Part shown: piece by piece, positions 8,499 to 16,578 of the stretch
Layout of the letters: each line of letters begins with the position of its first letter
How positions within the stretch are numbered: position 1 is the stretch's first letter
Assembly: GCA_020445805.1 (NCBI GenBank)
Contig: JAGRFX010000017.1
Coordinates: forward strand, 1 to 36,803
From: Rhodocyclaceae bacterium
Lineage (GTDB): Bacteria > Pseudomonadota > Gammaproteobacteria > Burkholderiales > Rhodocyclaceae
DNA length: 36,803 bases
Direction: 5' to 3'
The notes under the pieces: model-generated
Databases searched by the model: none
Told to the model about the DNA's origin: nothing
What the model saw: the letters and a program-made list of their open reading frames with translations, nothing else
Program-made: the position numbers and the translations under genes

Positions 8499-9989
8499 AT
8501 GTCGAATCGTAATGCCAACAGCATCGCGACTGGCGCCCTGTTGGTCGTGGCCATGCGCTGGAGCGATCGCCTGATCGGCATCGTCAGCACACTGATCCTC
8601 GCCCGCCTACTGCTGCCCGAAGACTTCGGTATCGTCGCGATGGCCTCCGTGGTGGTCGGCTTGATCGACGTCGTGCTGGACTTCGGCGTTCAGGTAGCCC
8701 TGATCCAGAACCGCCAGACCGATGACGACGACTACCACGGCGCCTGGACGCTACGCTTGCTGCAATCCCTGGCGGCGGCGCTGCTCATCGCGGGCCTGGC
8801 CCTGCCAGCAGGCGACTTCTTCGGTGACCCGCGGGTCGGGCCAGTGCTCTTCGTGATGGCGCTGACGGTGCTGCTCGCCGGGGCTGAGAACATCGGCATC
8901 GTGGACTTCCAGAAAGGCCTCCGCTTCGGTTCGGACTTCCGCTTTTTCTTCTTCCGTCGGCTGGCCGGATTCGTGATCACCATCGCGCTCGCGCTGGCTT
9001 TCCGCTCCTACTGGGCGATGGTGGTCGGCGCCCTAGCCGGGCGCCTCACCGGTGTGGTGCTGAGCTACGGCATGCATCCATTCCGCCCCCGTCTGTCCAC
9101 GCGTCGCTTCGGCGCGCTGTGGTCGTTCTCGCAATGGGTCATGGTCTGCAACATTGGCCAGCATGCCAACGGAAACCTCGACCGCTTGCTGCTGGGCCGC
9201 GGCAATGGCGCCTCGGCGGTCGGTAGCTATTCGCTAGCGGCCGAGATTTCCGCGATGCCGACCAGCGAGTTGCTGATGCCGCTCAATCGAGTGCTGTTCC
9301 CGGCCTTCGCCGCCATGGGTGCGGATCGGCCCCGCTTGATCCGTGCCGTACGCACCGCACTGGGCGTGCAGGCAAGCATCGCGATTCCCGCGGCGCTCGG
9401 GCTTGCGGCGATCGCGCCGGTGGCGGTGCCGTTCCTACTGGGCGATCGCTGGCTGCCGGCGATTCCACTGGTCCAGGTACTGGCCCTAATCGGTGCCGTG
9501 ACGGCACTCGGCGCCAGCAGTTCGAACCTGCTGCTGTCCCAGGGACGGGTCCAACTGCAGGCCGCGGTGCTGTGGATCCAGGTCAGCTTGTTCATCGCGG
9601 CCGGGGTGTGGCTGATGCCGGCCGTCGATCCCCTGCAGCTCGCCTGGCTGCGGCTCGGCACGGCGACTGCGGGCCTGCTGGCGCTGCAGGCCCTGGTGCT
9701 GCGGGCCATCGATGACCTCCGCGCCTGGCACCTGGTCGCCGAGACGTGGCGCCCCTTGCTGGCCAGCGCTGCCATGGTGGGCTTGCTGGCGGTGCTACCA
9801 GCCCCCGATCAGTGGCCATCCGTGCTGAAGCTGGCATGGATGATCCTGTGCGGGGCCGTATGCTATGGGGTTTCGCTGGTGACCTTGTGGAGGCTCGCCA
9901 GATGCCCCGACGGCGCCGAATCTTATCTGCTCGAATCCGTGCGTTCGCGCGTCGGCGCCGCGACGCGCCCAGGCCGCGACAGCGGATGA
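8499..9989 (+). CDS. Oligosaccharide flippase (Wzx/PST family)
   Basis: The 496-residue protein is an integral membrane protein with about 12-14 hydrophobic segments, similar in length and layout to polysaccharide flippases of the MATE/MOP superfamily. The N-terminus contains the family's typical sequence RLIGIVSTLILARLLLPEDF, followed by GLIDVVLDFGVQVALIQNRQ, and the middle contains NLDRLLLGRGNGASAVGSYS, where Wzx-like proteins have a conserved D(R/K)xxxG...G.Y. It would move the lipid-linked repeat unit across the inner membrane. It is the only flippase in the window, so it probably serves the XrtA polysaccharide. It starts 158 bases after the decarboxylase and has no clear ribosome-binding site other than a GGGG inside a palindrome. 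Confidence 0.88.
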   Translation: MSNRNANSIATGALLVVAMRWSDRLIGIVSTLILARLLLPEDFGIVAMASVVVGLIDVVLDFGVQVALIQNRQTDDDDYHGAWTLRLLQSLAAALLIAGLALPAGDFFGDPRVGPVLFVMALTVLLAGAENIGIVDFQKGLRFGSDFRFFFFRRLAGFVITIALALAFRSYWAMVVGALAGRLTGVVLSYGMHPFRPRLSTRRFGALWSFSQWVMVCNIGQHANGNLDRLLLGRGNGASAVGSYSLAAEISAMPTSELLMPLNRVLFPAFAAMGADRPRLIRAVRTALGVQASIAIPAALGLAAIAPVAVPFLLGDRWLPAIPLVQVLALIGAVTALGASSSNLLLSQGRVQLQAAVLWIQVSLFIAAGVWLMPAVDPLQLAWLRLGTATAGLLALQALVLRAIDDLRAWHLVAETWRPLLASAAMVGLLAVLPAPDQWPSVLKLAWMILCGAVCYGVSLVTLWRLARCPDGAESYLLESVRSRVGAATRPGRDSG

Positions 9990-10014
9990 ACCATCCAATC
10001 GGAGATCGCTTCCC

Positions 10015-11814
10015 GTGACATCCCGCTTCCTGATCCACCTGGGCCCGTCCACCAACGCGCTCGAGCAGGCCTTCGCCGCCTACGCAGACGGCCAGGAGTC
10101 CATCCGCTGGCCGGGGGGTCGGGCGCGGGTGGCGGGCGAAGCTGCCGAGATCTATCTCGACGGGGACTGGCTGTGCATTTCCCGCGGCCACCCGCGCTTT
10201 GATCCGCGCGATGCCGAGCGCAGCAACGACCAGAGCCACGCGGCCGCCTGGCTGGACCTCTACCGCCGCATGGGCGGCGCGGAGGCCGCACGCAAGGTGA
10301 AGGGCCGCTTTGCGGTGGCCATCATCGACCGGGCCGGCCACCGTGGCTTCGCGGCCGTCGATCGATTCGGCATGGAATCGTGGTGCTATCGCGCCGGGCA
10401 TGACAGCCTGGTGCTGGGCGATCGTGCCGACGGCCTGGGTATCGGGCGCGACGCGGTCGACCCGCAGGCCGTGTTTAACTACCTGTACTTCCATGTGGTA
10501 CCAGCACCGCTGACCGTGTTCGATGGGGTGCGTCGGCTGGAAGGCGGGCAGTGCTTGGAATGGGATGCAGGCCAGCTCAGCGTGGCGCACTACTGGCTTC
10601 CCGCCTTCGAAGAGCCCCGCTCGCTCGACCTGGAGGCGAGCAAGCGGACATTCCTGGAGATCGTCGAGGCCGCGACCCGTCGCGAGGCCGAGGGCCACGC
10701 GGTCGGCAGCTTCCTGTCCGGCGGGACCGACAGTTCGACGGTGTCCGGCATGTTGTGTCGCATCCTCGGCAAGCCGGCGCCGAGCTTCTCGATCGGCTTC
10801 GACGCCGAGGGCTACGACGAGATGGAATACGCCCGGATCGCCGCACGCCACTTCAAGACCGATCACCACGAGTACTACGTGACCCCCGAGGACCTGCTCG
10901 AGGGCATCCCGGCGGTAGCCGCGCACTACGACCAGCCCTTCGGAAACTCGTCGGCGGTGCCGGCCTTCATCTGCGCCTCCAAGGCGCGCGAGCAGGGGAT
11001 CGGCAAGCTTCTGGCGGGCGACGGCGGGGACGAGTTGTTCGGCGGCAACACGCGCTACGCCAAGCAGCGTGTGTTCGGCTGGTACGACGTGCTGCCGGGT
11101 GCCCTGCGCACCGGACTAATGGAACCCTTGCTCTCGCACGAGGCCGCCCAGAAAGTGTTGCTGACGCGCAAGGCCGGGAGCTACGTCGAGCAGGCACGGG
11201 TGCCCATGCCGGACCGCCTGCAGATGTACAACCTGATGCGGCGCATCGGTTTCGACGAACTGCTCGCGCCGGCCTTTCTGGCCCGTGTCGATCCGGAGCT
11301 GCCGACCCGTCAGCAGCGAGAAACCTGGCAGGCCGCCAAGGCCCGCTCGCTGATCAATCGCATGCTCGCGTTCGACTTCAAGTACACCCTGGCAGACAAC
11401 GACCTGCCGAAGGTCATCGGCAGCAGCTCGCTGGCCAGTGTTGCAGTGGGCTTCCCGCTGCTGAGCGACGAACTGCTGGACTTTTCCGTCGGCCTGCCGC
11501 CGGAATGGAAGCTCAAGGGCCTGAAGCTGCGCTGGTTCTTCAAGGAGGCGCTCAAGGGCTTCCTACCGCCCGAGATTCTGGTCAAGAAGAAGCACGGCTT
11601 CGGCTTGCCCTTCGGGGTCTGGGTCGGTCGTCACGACGGGCTGCGGACGATGGCGGTCCAGGCACTCGGGCGGCTCAAGCAGCGCGACATCGTGCGGCCG
11701 GAATTCATCGACCGTCTGGTGACCGAGTTGCTGCCGGCCCACCCGAGCTACTTTGGAGAACTGGTGTGGATTCTGCTGATGCTCGAACTCTGGCTCGAAG
11801 GGGCTGCGCTTTGA
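10015..11814 (+). CDS. Asparagine-synthase-like protein lacking the glutaminase cysteine
   Basis: The 599-residue protein has an N-terminal region with the outline of a class II glutamine amidotransferase domain (GRFAVAIIDRAGHRGFAAVDRFG around residues 101-125). It lacks Cys2 (the start is VTSRFLIHLG rather than MCGI) and the usual NGEIYN and RRLSIID motifs, so glutamine hydrolysis should be lost. The C-terminal synthetase domain is intact: the ATP pyrophosphatase loop LSGGTDSS is at residues 234-241, and LLAGDGGDELFGG lies near 332-344. Such proteins still adenylate a carboxylate; beta-lactam synthetase is a known example that uses an amine instead of ammonia. GTG 10015 has GGAGA 9 bases upstream. 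It ends the plus-strand operon, 12 bases from the convergent deacetylase. Confidence 0.85.
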   Translation: MTSRFLIHLGPSTNALEQAFAAYADGQESIRWPGGRARVAGEAAEIYLDGDWLCISRGHPRFDPRDAERSNDQSHAAAWLDLYRRMGGAEAARKVKGRFAVAIIDRAGHRGFAAVDRFGMESWCYRAGHDSLVLGDRADGLGIGRDAVDPQAVFNYLYFHVVPAPLTVFDGVRRLEGGQCLEWDAGQLSVAHYWLPAFEEPRSLDLEASKRTFLEIVEAATRREAEGHAVGSFLSGGTDSSTVSGMLCRILGKPAPSFSIGFDAEGYDEMEYARIAARHFKTDHHEYYVTPEDLLEGIPAVAAHYDQPFGNSSAVPAFICASKAREQGIGKLLAGDGGDELFGGNTRYAKQRVFGWYDVLPGALRTGLMEPLLSHEAAQKVLLTRKAGSYVEQARVPMPDRLQMYNLMRRIGFDELLAPAFLARVDPELPTRQQRETWQAAKARSLINRMLAFDFKYTLADNDLPKVIGSSSLASVAVGFPLLSDELLDFSVGLPPEWKLKGLKLRWFFKEALKGFLPPEILVKKKHGFGLPFGVWVGRHDGLRTMAVQALGRLKQRDIVRPEFIDRLVTELLPAHPSYFGELVWILLMLELWLEGAAL

Positions 11815-11826
11815 TGTCCAAAGAAA

Positions 11827-12771
11827 TCAGGTTCGAAAGAAGTTAGCGAACAGCCGGGCGCCGAATCGCGTCCGGGTTCGATCCCACGGTGTGAACCGTG
11901 GCAACTCGAAGCGGGGACTACTCTGACTGGAAACGCCCCAACTTGTGCTGACAGCTGCATCGAAGCCAAAGGATTCAACCAGCGCCACATGCTCGGGTAG
12001 ATAGTCCGTTCCCGGGCGTCCGTTCGGATACGCAAAGAGGGACACCCGCTCCCCGATGAGGCCCTCCAGCCGATCACGGCCCTCGCCGATCTCCCGCTTG
12101 GCCACATTGGGGGAAGTCCGTGCCAAAATCGGATGGTTGACCGTATGAGCGCCGATGTCCATGCCACGGTCATGCAGGTCACGCAATTGTTCGCTGGTCA
12201 ACATCAAATTGGAGGGCAGTTCCACATGACTCCGCTCAACGATCAACCCCACTGCGTCATCGCGAGCCTCAGGTTCCAGATACTTCAGGCGTCCGATCAG
12301 CGTGTCTATGGAAACGCGGCGCGCGGCGATGTCTTCCAACGAAAGCGCGCCCACCCCTAGTTCCGGTAGGCTCAGGCTCTCCTGCCCGGAGCGCCGCACC
12401 GCTTCGATGATCCGATCGTTCCACATGATTCCACCGTCAAGGAAGCCTGCCGCGACGAAAAGCGTCGCACACGCATGGTGTCGCTCGAGGATCGGTTGAG
12501 CATGCAGGAGGTTGTCGGCATAGCCATCATCGAAGGTGATCGCCGCGCTGCCGCGCGGCAAAGTCCCAGCAGCCAGTCGCTCGATGCCCTGCGAAAGGGG
12601 CAGAATCTTGAACCAAGCGCTCAACCATTTCACGATCTGCTCAAACGATTCAGCACAAATCTCGCCCGGAAACAGTGGATCCGGCTCGGAGAGCACCCGA
12701 TGAAAAATCAATATGCTCAGCCGTGCATTGTCGCCACGGCGAGAGGCCAGTCTGATCGCGGGTCCTAGCAT
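11827..12771 (-). CDS. Polysaccharide deacetylase (NodB domain)
   Basis: The 314-residue product carries the carbohydrate esterase 4 motifs: AITFDDGYADN (metal-binding Asp pair) near residue 78 and HTVNHP (HxxxH, metal-binding histidines) near residue 203, with FAYPNGRPG further on. It would remove N- or O-acetyl groups from a polysaccharide or lipid-linked sugar. No clear signal peptide is visible; the N-terminus has LSILIFHRVL, the usual beginning of cytoplasmic or membrane-associated members. It is the last gene of the long minus-strand XrtA operon and overlaps the ligase-like gene by 7 bases (ATG 12771). Base composition is lower in GC than the neighbouring plus-strand genes. Confidence 0.88.
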   Translation of the reverse strand: MLGPAIRLASRRGDNARLSILIFHRVLSEPDPLFPGEICAESFEQIVKWLSAWFKILPLSQGIERLAAGTLPRGSAAITFDDGYADNLLHAQPILERHHACATLFVAAGFLDGGIMWNDRIIEAVRRSGQESLSLPELGVGALSLEDIAARRVSIDTLIGRLKYLEPEARDDAVGLIVERSHVELPSNLMLTSEQLRDLHDRGMDIGAHTVNHPILARTSPNVAKREIGEGRDRLEGLIGERVSLFAYPNGRPGTDYLPEHVALVESFGFDAAVSTSWGVSSQSSPRFELPRFTPWDRTRTRFGARLFANFFRT

Positions 12772-14132
12772 GACGATGGCCGAGCGCGCACGTCAGCGGC
12801 GCCACCGTCGAGTTGCAGTCCCATCGACGCGCCGTCCTCTACGCTCGTGGAGTAGGAGCGCTCTGCGTTTTGCTGCCGTACCCAGTTTTCGGTCACCAAG
12901 AGGATGACCATGATGTAGAACGGCATGTCCCAGTAGGCGAGGCTCAGGAAGGCGGCGCCGACCGCAAACCCCGTAAGGCTTACCTTGGCCATGGAGCCCA
13001 GTTCCCCCACCCATTCCAGCGTCGGATCCCGCATTCCGTGCGCCATCAACCTACCCGCCATTCGATAGGTTGAGAACCAAAACATCAGGTAAAGGAACAA
13101 ACCAAAGTAGCCGTGTTCTCCAAGCATTTGGAAGTAGATGCTATGTGCGACAAGTACATAGTCCGGATCGGGAGCATACATCGCGTAGATCACTCTTGTG
13201 GCAGTCGCGAAGCCTGCGCCCAGAAAACGGTCATTGGCGATGTTGATGGCGACCGACCATGCGTTGATGCGACCCATGGCTGAGCGATCCTGCTGGTAGG
13301 TTTGAATAGTATTCATTCGGGCAGTCCATTCATCCGGCATGAATACTAGAATTGCCGGCACCATCAGCAGAATCAGAATACCCAGGCCAAGCTTGGATTT
13401 GCTGCGCCACCAGAGCATCGCTCCCATCGCCCCAATTGCGAGGAAGGCGCCACGCGACTGACTGCCCACCGCCGCGATGGCGCACAGGAATATCGAAACC
13501 TGCAGCCCCCGTTTCAGATACCGCACCGGCACGCGCCCAATGATGGCAAGGTCCGACGAGATCGACAGATTTCGTGACAGAAAATAGAGCAGCGGGATGG
13601 AAATCACCAAGGCCAATGCCAATTCGTTATTGCCGTTGACTAGGCTGGAAGGCGGCCCCCAAACCCGGTGCGCCCCTCCCGTGAGCAGGGTGAACACACC
13701 GCCCTTTATGCCGAAAAAAGCGATCGACCCGGTTACGACCCAGATCAGCCCAATGATCTGCTTGCGGTTGATTACAACGCAGGCAACAAGTATTGTCACG
13801 CCGAGGACTTTCAGGACTTCAACGTACTTCGACAAACTCGGGCCGACGTGAATCGCGGTCACGGTCGTAAGCCCCATCCACGAGATGAGTGCGATCAGCA
13901 ACGGTAGCTGAACGCCTTTCGGCCATCGCACCTCCTTGCTGTGCATCAGCATCCCGATCAGCAAGATCGCCGCCGAGGCCATACCAAACGGCAGCGAGTA
14001 CGCAAAGCCCCACCCAAGCCGGTGAGGGTTCATCAGACCGATCCAAACCCACAGAAGCGCACCTACGTACGGACTCCGAAGCGCATGGCGCGCGAAGTGG
14101 GCAAACAACAGGGTGACGACGATATCTCTCAA
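12765..14132 (-). CDS. O-antigen-ligase-like membrane protein, exosortase A-associated
   Basis: The 455-residue protein has around ten hydrophobic segments and the features of the exosortase A-associated putative O-glycosylation ligase family (TIGR03097). The N-terminal sequence MRDIVVTLLFAHFARHALRS with GLMNPHRLGWGFAYSLPFGM is characteristic. A large periplasmic loop follows (MNTIQTYQQDRSAMGRINAW) and then LVAHSIYFQMLGEHGYFGLF, the WaaL/Wzy-type HSxY element. It could polymerise repeat units or transfer them to a protein or lipid; the acceptor is unknown. ATG 14132 lies 16 bases after the preceding glycosyltransferase. GC content is visibly low for the window (30 of 60 bases in 13141-13200). 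Confidence 0.88.
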   Translation of the reverse strand: MRDIVVTLLFAHFARHALRSPYVGALLWVWIGLMNPHRLGWGFAYSLPFGMASAAILLIGMLMHSKEVRWPKGVQLPLLIALISWMGLTTVTAIHVGPSLSKYVEVLKVLGVTILVACVVINRKQIIGLIWVVTGSIAFFGIKGGVFTLLTGGAHRVWGPPSSLVNGNNELALALVISIPLLYFLSRNLSISSDLAIIGRVPVRYLKRGLQVSIFLCAIAAVGSQSRGAFLAIGAMGAMLWWRSKSKLGLGILILLMVPAILVFMPDEWTARMNTIQTYQQDRSAMGRINAWSVAINIANDRFLGAGFATATRVIYAMYAPDPDYVLVAHSIYFQMLGEHGYFGLFLYLMFWFSTYRMAGRLMAHGMRDPTLEWVGELGSMAKVSLTGFAVGAAFLSLAYWDMPFYIMVILLVTENWVRQQNAERSYSTSVEDGASMGLQLDGGAADVRARPSSC

Positions 14133-14148
14133 CTAGATCCCCACTCGG

Positions 14149-15342
14149 TCACGCCGCAGCCCGAAGCGAGCCGCCTGCGACAGCGCGCCGCATGCACTCG
14201 ATCTGGGCCGCCGTGACAGCTGCCCAGCCAAACTTCTGCGCGTGCTCGCGCACGCGCAGGCGGTCCACCCCGGTGGCACGCAACTCGATCAGGCTGCCGC
14301 GGACACTGCCAGCGTCGCGGCCCGGGAGCAGCCGCCCGAACGCTCGCGACGTGACGATCTCGGGCGCCGCACCGACGGGCGTGGCGACCACCGGGGTACC
14401 ACATGCCATGGCTTCCAGCAGGACATTGGGCCAGCCTTCGGACCGCGAGGCTAGGACCAGAGCGTCTGCCGCGACGTAGTAGCGACGGAGGGCGTCCTGT
14501 GGAATCACGCCGACGAACCGTACCCGCTCCTCAACGCCGAGTCTGTTGCAGAGCGCACGAAGGGCCGCGTACTCCTGACCCTCGCCGATCACGACGAGCG
14601 TCGAATGCGGCATTTGGGCAATCGCCTCGATGACCAGGTGATGTCCCTTCAATTCGATCAGGTTGCCGACGGACAGGACGACGTGCCCCTCTAAACCGAG
14701 CGCCGATCGACAGCCCTCCCGGTCTCTGTCGTGGAACAGGTCGGTGTCGACGCCATTGCGGATGACCGACACATTGGCAGCGGGCACGCCGAGCACCGCG
14801 TAGCGCCGGGCGAGCGAAGCCGACACGGCGACGCAGGCCGACGCCTGCCGCGCCATGCGAATCATCGCCCGCCGGGGGGCAGGCAGCTCCGGCCACTGAT
14901 TCAGGTCGCTGCCGCGCGCGGTGACCATCAGTGGCTTGTCCAGCCATCGCGCTAGGAACGAGGCGGCCACCGCATCGGGGAACAGGTAGTGGGCGTCGAT
15001 GAGGTCGAACTCGAAGCCTGCTGCAATCAGCCCACGGGCGGCCCGGTAGGAGCCGACGGCCATGGCGACCGGATTGCTCAACCGACCGAGCCTCGGCACC
15101 GACAGGTAGCGGGGATGCAGGATGCGCAGGTCGCCCCAGCATTCCTCGCCGGGGACTCGGGCATAGGCCCCGAACCTACCGAAGCGCTCGGCCCTGAAGG
15201 GAAACCAGGGGATCGGCGCTATCACCCTCAGCGCCACCTCGTCGCTCCGGCTGAGTTCCGCCAGGCGCGTCCGGATGAAGATGCCGTGCCGCGGCTGCTC
15301 GCAGTTGGGGAACAGCGAAGTAAAGCTCAGTACCCGGAGCAT
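14149..15342 (-). CDS. Glycosyltransferase family 4-type protein
   Basis: The 397-residue GT-B protein has the N-terminal acceptor domain (MLRVLSFTSLFPNCEQPRHG, IDAHYLFPDAVAASFLARWL) and the C-terminal nucleotide-sugar domain with SVIRNGVDTDLFHD, VGNLIELKGHHLVIEAIAQM and the E-x7-E signature ASRSEGWPNVLLEAMACGTP. Donor and acceptor cannot be read from sequence. ATG 15342 shares one base with the preceding glycosyltransferase stop (TGATG), so the two are coupled; a longer upstream frame has no homology. It acts on the cytoplasmic side of the inner membrane, adding a sugar to the growing lipid-linked repeat unit. Confidence 0.88.
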   Translation of the reverse strand: MLRVLSFTSLFPNCEQPRHGIFIRTRLAELSRSDEVALRVIAPIPWFPFRAERFGRFGAYARVPGEECWGDLRILHPRYLSVPRLGRLSNPVAMAVGSYRAARGLIAAGFEFDLIDAHYLFPDAVAASFLARWLDKPLMVTARGSDLNQWPELPAPRRAMIRMARQASACVAVSASLARRYAVLGVPAANVSVIRNGVDTDLFHDRDREGCRSALGLEGHVVLSVGNLIELKGHHLVIEAIAQMPHSTLVVIGEGQEYAALRALCNRLGVEERVRFVGVIPQDALRRYYVAADALVLASRSEGWPNVLLEAMACGTPVVATPVGAAPEIVTSRAFGRLLPGRDAGSVRGSLIELRATGVDRLRVREHAQKFGWAAVTAAQIECMRRAVAGGSLRAAA

Positions 15343-16574
15343 CAGGATTCGACACCAACGCCGACAACGGTTTTGCCGCGATCGGCCGCGATCCGCTCGA
15401 ACACTGGGAGGTAGCGTGCGACGCTGTTGCGCCAATTGCGCTCCCGCTCAACGAAGCGCCGACCGGCCTCACGCTTGGCGGATCGCGCTTCGGCGTCAGC
15501 GAGCGTCCAAAGCACCGCATCGGCCAGCGCCTGGGGGCTCCCCGCTGCGAACAGCACGCCCGTCTCACCGTCGCGGATCAGCTCGCGGTGTCCGCCCACG
15601 TCGGAGGCGACGAAAATGCGCCCCTGGGCCATCGCCTCGAGGGGTTTCAATGGGGTCACTAGCTCGGTCAGACGCATGGAGTGGCGCGGGTAGGCAAGCA
15701 GGTCGATCTGGTCGTAATAGCGGCTCACCTCGGCATGCGGGACACGGCCGGTAAAGACCACCTTCGAGGCCAGCCCGAGCGCTTCGACCTGCGCCTTGAG
15801 CGCCGCCTCCTGTGGTCCTCCGCCGACCAGCAGCAGCTTGATCCGCGGCTCGGAGGCCAGCATCGCGGGCAGCGCCGCGACCAGCAGGTCGAGCCCTTCG
15901 TAGGCGTAGAACGAGCCGACGAAGCCAACCACCTGGCAGCCTTCGAGGCCGAGCGTCCGACGCAGCTGCGAGTCGGGCTCGCCGGAGAGCTGGAAGCCCT
16001 CGACGTCGACCGCGTTGGGGATGACGGTCACCCGCGCGTCGGGAATGCCGCGCGCCAGGATGTCGCGGCGCAAGCCCTCGCAGATCGTGAATACATGGTC
16101 AACTCGCGCCAGCGCCCAGCTTTCGAGTGCCCGCGTGGCGCGGTAGCGGGCGCTGCCTTCACGGGTGGTGCCGTGGTCGACGGCCGCGTCTTCCCAGAAG
16201 GCGCGCACCTCGTATACCACGGGGATGCCCAGCTTGCGCCCCACCCGCAGCGCCGGGATCGCGTTCAGCACCGGCGAGTGGGCGTGCAGCACGTCCGGTT
16301 GCAGTGTGCGGGCGAGCTGCAGCAGCCGGCGCTCGGTGGCCCGCATCAACTGCACTTCGCCGATCAGCGGCAGCCGCCCGGCCGGCACCGGCGTGCGGTA
16401 GAAGCCCAGCCCGTCGACCTGTTCTTCCAGTGCCCCGGTGGCGCCCTGCTTGGGCGAAGTTAGGTGGAAGGTCTCCCAGCCCAGCGCACGCTGCCCGCGC
16501 AGGATGGCTGCAGAGCGGAAGGTATAGCCGCTGTGCAGGGGGATCGAGTGGTCGAGGATGTGCAGTATACGCAT
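15342..16574 (-). CDS. Exosortase A-associated glycosyltransferase (Daro_2409-like)
   Basis: The 410-residue GT-B glycosyltransferase begins MRILHILDHSIPLHSGYTFR, the hallmark of the exosortase A-associated TIGR04063 family. Further support: LHAHSPVLNAIPALRVGRKL, VVYEVRAFWEDAAVDHGTT, the donor-binding VTVIPNAVDVEGF and GFVGSFYAYEGLDLLVAALP, then TPLKPLEAMAQGRIFVASDV. ATG 16574 is preferred over the longer reading starting at 16613 because the family starts there. It sits 4 bases after the amidotransferase stop and overlaps the next glycosyltransferase by one base. The sugar transferred is unknown. Confidence 0.92.
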   Translation of the reverse strand: MRILHILDHSIPLHSGYTFRSAAILRGQRALGWETFHLTSPKQGATGALEEQVDGLGFYRTPVPAGRLPLIGEVQLMRATERRLLQLARTLQPDVLHAHSPVLNAIPALRVGRKLGIPVVYEVRAFWEDAAVDHGTTREGSARYRATRALESWALARVDHVFTICEGLRRDILARGIPDARVTVIPNAVDVEGFQLSGEPDSQLRRTLGLEGCQVVGFVGSFYAYEGLDLLVAALPAMLASEPRIKLLLVGGGPQEAALKAQVEALGLASKVVFTGRVPHAEVSRYYDQIDLLAYPRHSMRLTELVTPLKPLEAMAQGRIFVASDVGGHRELIRDGETGVLFAAGSPQALADAVLWTLADAEARSAKREAGRRFVERERNWRNSVARYLPVFERIAADRGKTVVGVGVES

Positions 16575-16578
16575 GTCG

